DNA from: Limnohabitans sp.
GTDB taxonomy: Bacteria; Pseudomonadota; Gammaproteobacteria; Burkholderiales; Burkholderiaceae_C
Assembly: GCA_024641725.1 (NCBI GenBank)
Contig: JAHECM010000133.1
Location: forward strand, 1 to 5,616
DNA: 5,616 nucleotides
Direction: 5' to 3'
Position numbers and translations under genes: made by a program. Of this stretch, positions 4,442-5,616 are shown one piece after another (within the stretch, counting starts at the first letter, position 1; each line of letters starts with the position of its first letter). Under the pieces are notes generated by a model. That model searched no databases and was not told where the DNA came from. It saw nothing but the letters and a program-made list of their open reading frames with translations.

Positions 4442-5616
4442 ATGGCTTTTGATCTGGTTTTCTTCGGCGGCACAGGCGATCTGGTCTGGCGCAAACTCAT
4501 GCCCGCCCTGTTCCAAGCGTATCGCCACGGCACCTTGCCCGAGGGTGGCCGCATCATCGGCGTGGGCCGCGACGACATGTCGGACGCGCAATACCGCCAA
4601 CAAATCCAAGCGCGCTTTGAGCAGGTCGAGGGCGACAAACGCCCCAACAGCGAAGAGTTCGCCCGCTTTGCCAGCTTGCTGTGCTACGTGCGCATGGACC
4701 TGTCCAAGCCCGAAGCCTATGCGGTGCTCAAAGACCGCCTGGCCGAGCGCGAGACCGACACCGTGGTCATGTACCTGTCCACTGCGCCCAGCTTGTTCAC
4801 CACCGTCTGCGAACAACTCGCGGCCAGCGGCTTGAACACCGCCAAGACCCGCATCGTGCTCGAAAAACCGCTGGGCCAAAACCTGGCCTCCAACCGCGCC
4901 ATCAACACCGCCGTGGGCCAGGTCTTCAAAGAGCAGCAGATCTTTCGCATCGACCACTACCTGGGCAAGCCTGGCGTGCAAAACCTGTTTGCCATGCGCT
5001 TTGGCAACGCCTTGTTCGAGCCCCTGTGGCGGCGCGAGCACATCGCCAACATCCAGATCACCATGTCCGAAGAGTTGGGCGTGGAAAAGCGCGGCGGCTT
5101 TTATGAAGGCACGGGCGCGCTGCGCGACATGGTGCAAAACCACGCCCTGCAGCTGCTGTGCGCGATTGCCATGGAGCCCCCCATCAACGCCCACGCCGAC
5201 GCCATCCGCGATGAAAAGCTCAAAGTGCTGCGCGCCTTGAAACGCTGGACGCCCGAGACCTTGAGCCAACACGTGATTCGCGGCCAATACGCCGCAGGCA
5301 ATGTGGACGGCCACGCTGTGCCCGCCTACCGCGATGAGCAGGGCGTCAGTCCGAGCAGCGCCACCGAAACCTTTGTGGCCCTGCGCACCGAGATCGCCAA
5401 CTGGCGCTGGGCGGGCGTGCCGTTTTACATCCGCACCGGCAAACGCATGGCTTCGCGCGAGGCGCACATCGAGATCAACTTCCGCCCCACCCCGCACGAC
5501 ATCTTTCAAACGCCTGTGGGACAAGTCAACAAACTGGTCATCCACTTGCAACCCAAAGACGGGCTGGAGCTGCACCTGTTTGCCCAAGGCCAAAGCAAGC
5601 GCGGCCAAGGCGCTGG
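4442..5616 (+). CDS. zwf: Glucose-6-phosphate 1-dehydrogenase, N-terminal 391 residues (cut by window end)
   Basis: This cytosolic enzyme oxidises glucose-6-phosphate to 6-phosphogluconolactone with NAD(P)+, the first step of the oxidative pentose phosphate and Entner-Doudoroff routes. The frame is open from ATG 4442 to the window end with no stop; the family is about 480-500 residues, so about 80% is seen. Residues 1-14 show the Rossmann nucleotide-binding turn FFGGTGDL, followed by VWRKLMPALF. EKPLG (141-145) holds the conserved Lys142. RIDHYLGKP (169-177) holds the substrate-binding His172 and Lys176. His234 in MVQNHALQLL corresponds to the catalytic base, and YIRTGKRM (329-336) supplies another conserved Lys. 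The residue after DHYLGK is Pro rather than the usual Glu/Gln/Lys. The start is fixed by an in-frame TAA at 4415-4417 with no other start codon between. No clear Shine-Dalgarno is present. It is divergent from tal-pgi. Confidence 0.97.
   Translation, partial: MAFDLVFFGGTGDLVWRKLMPALFQAYRHGTLPEGGRIIGVGRDDMSDAQYRQQIQARFEQVEGDKRPNSEEFARFASLLCYVRMDLSKPEAYAVLKDRLAERETDTVVMYLSTAPSLFTTVCEQLAASGLNTAKTRIVLEKPLGQNLASNRAINTAVGQVFKEQQIFRIDHYLGKPGVQNLFAMRFGNALFEPLWRREHIANIQITMSEELGVEKRGGFYEGTGALRDMVQNHALQLLCAIAMEPPINAHADAIRDEKLKVLRALKRWTPETLSQHVIRGQYAAGNVDGHAVPAYRDEQGVSPSSATETFVALRTEIANWRWAGVPFYIRTGKRMASREAHIEINFRPTPHDIFQTPVGQVNKLVIHLQPKDGLELHLFAQGQSKRGQGA

Noticed and set aside
4373..5608. A 411-codon open frame on the minus strand, antisense to zwf
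   Set aside because: It shadows the real zwf frame with Ala/Gly/Val/His-rich composition and no motif, as expected from third-position GC bias.

Overview
The window is about 60% GC or more and looks chromosomal. The proteins point to a betaproteobacterium of the order Burkholderiales, most likely Comamonadaceae. Three things suggest this: the GroEL tail ending in Gly-Gly-Met repeats, the style of Zwf, Tal and Pgi, and short palindromic intergenic repeats of the GTGGGAGCGGC type. The family assignment is made from memory of these proteins, not from a search.

Left part (1-1739, plus strand). The 3' end of groL (groEL) is closed by a textbook intrinsic terminator at 247-282. Next comes a small secreted Cys/His protein (308-655) that resembles the CopL/CzcI kind of metal-associated periplasmic proteins. 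After it lies a 331-residue protein (744-1739) with about five membrane helices, a His-rich linker and a periplasmic cupredoxin domain carrying a complete type 1 copper ligand set. These two genes form a plausible copper-handling pair. The membrane-domain/cupredoxin fusion is the least ordinary gene here.

Right part (1814-5616). Central sugar-phosphate genes are arranged divergently. tal (transaldolase) and pgi (glucose-6-phosphate isomerase) read leftward as a probable tal-pgi operon. zwf (glucose-6-phosphate dehydrogenase, cut by the window end) reads rightward. Together they connect glucose-6-P and fructose-6-P with the oxidative and non-oxidative pentose phosphate branches and with entry to the Entner-Doudoroff route. 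The 95-bp tal/zwf intergenic region holds a perfect 9-bp inverted repeat, overlapping candidate promoters in both directions, and two sequences resembling HexR operators.

Two copies of a 26-bp REP-like palindrome (22/26 identical, same orientation) sit in the gaps on either side of pgi, at 1748-1773 and 3369-3394. No tRNA, rRNA, CRISPR array, insertion sequence or phage gene was seen. No gene-free stretch exceeds about 110 bp. Most of the window is ordinary housekeeping DNA; the items worth a second look are the cupredoxin fusion, the start region of the small Cys/His gene, the REP-like pair and the tal/zwf operator region.
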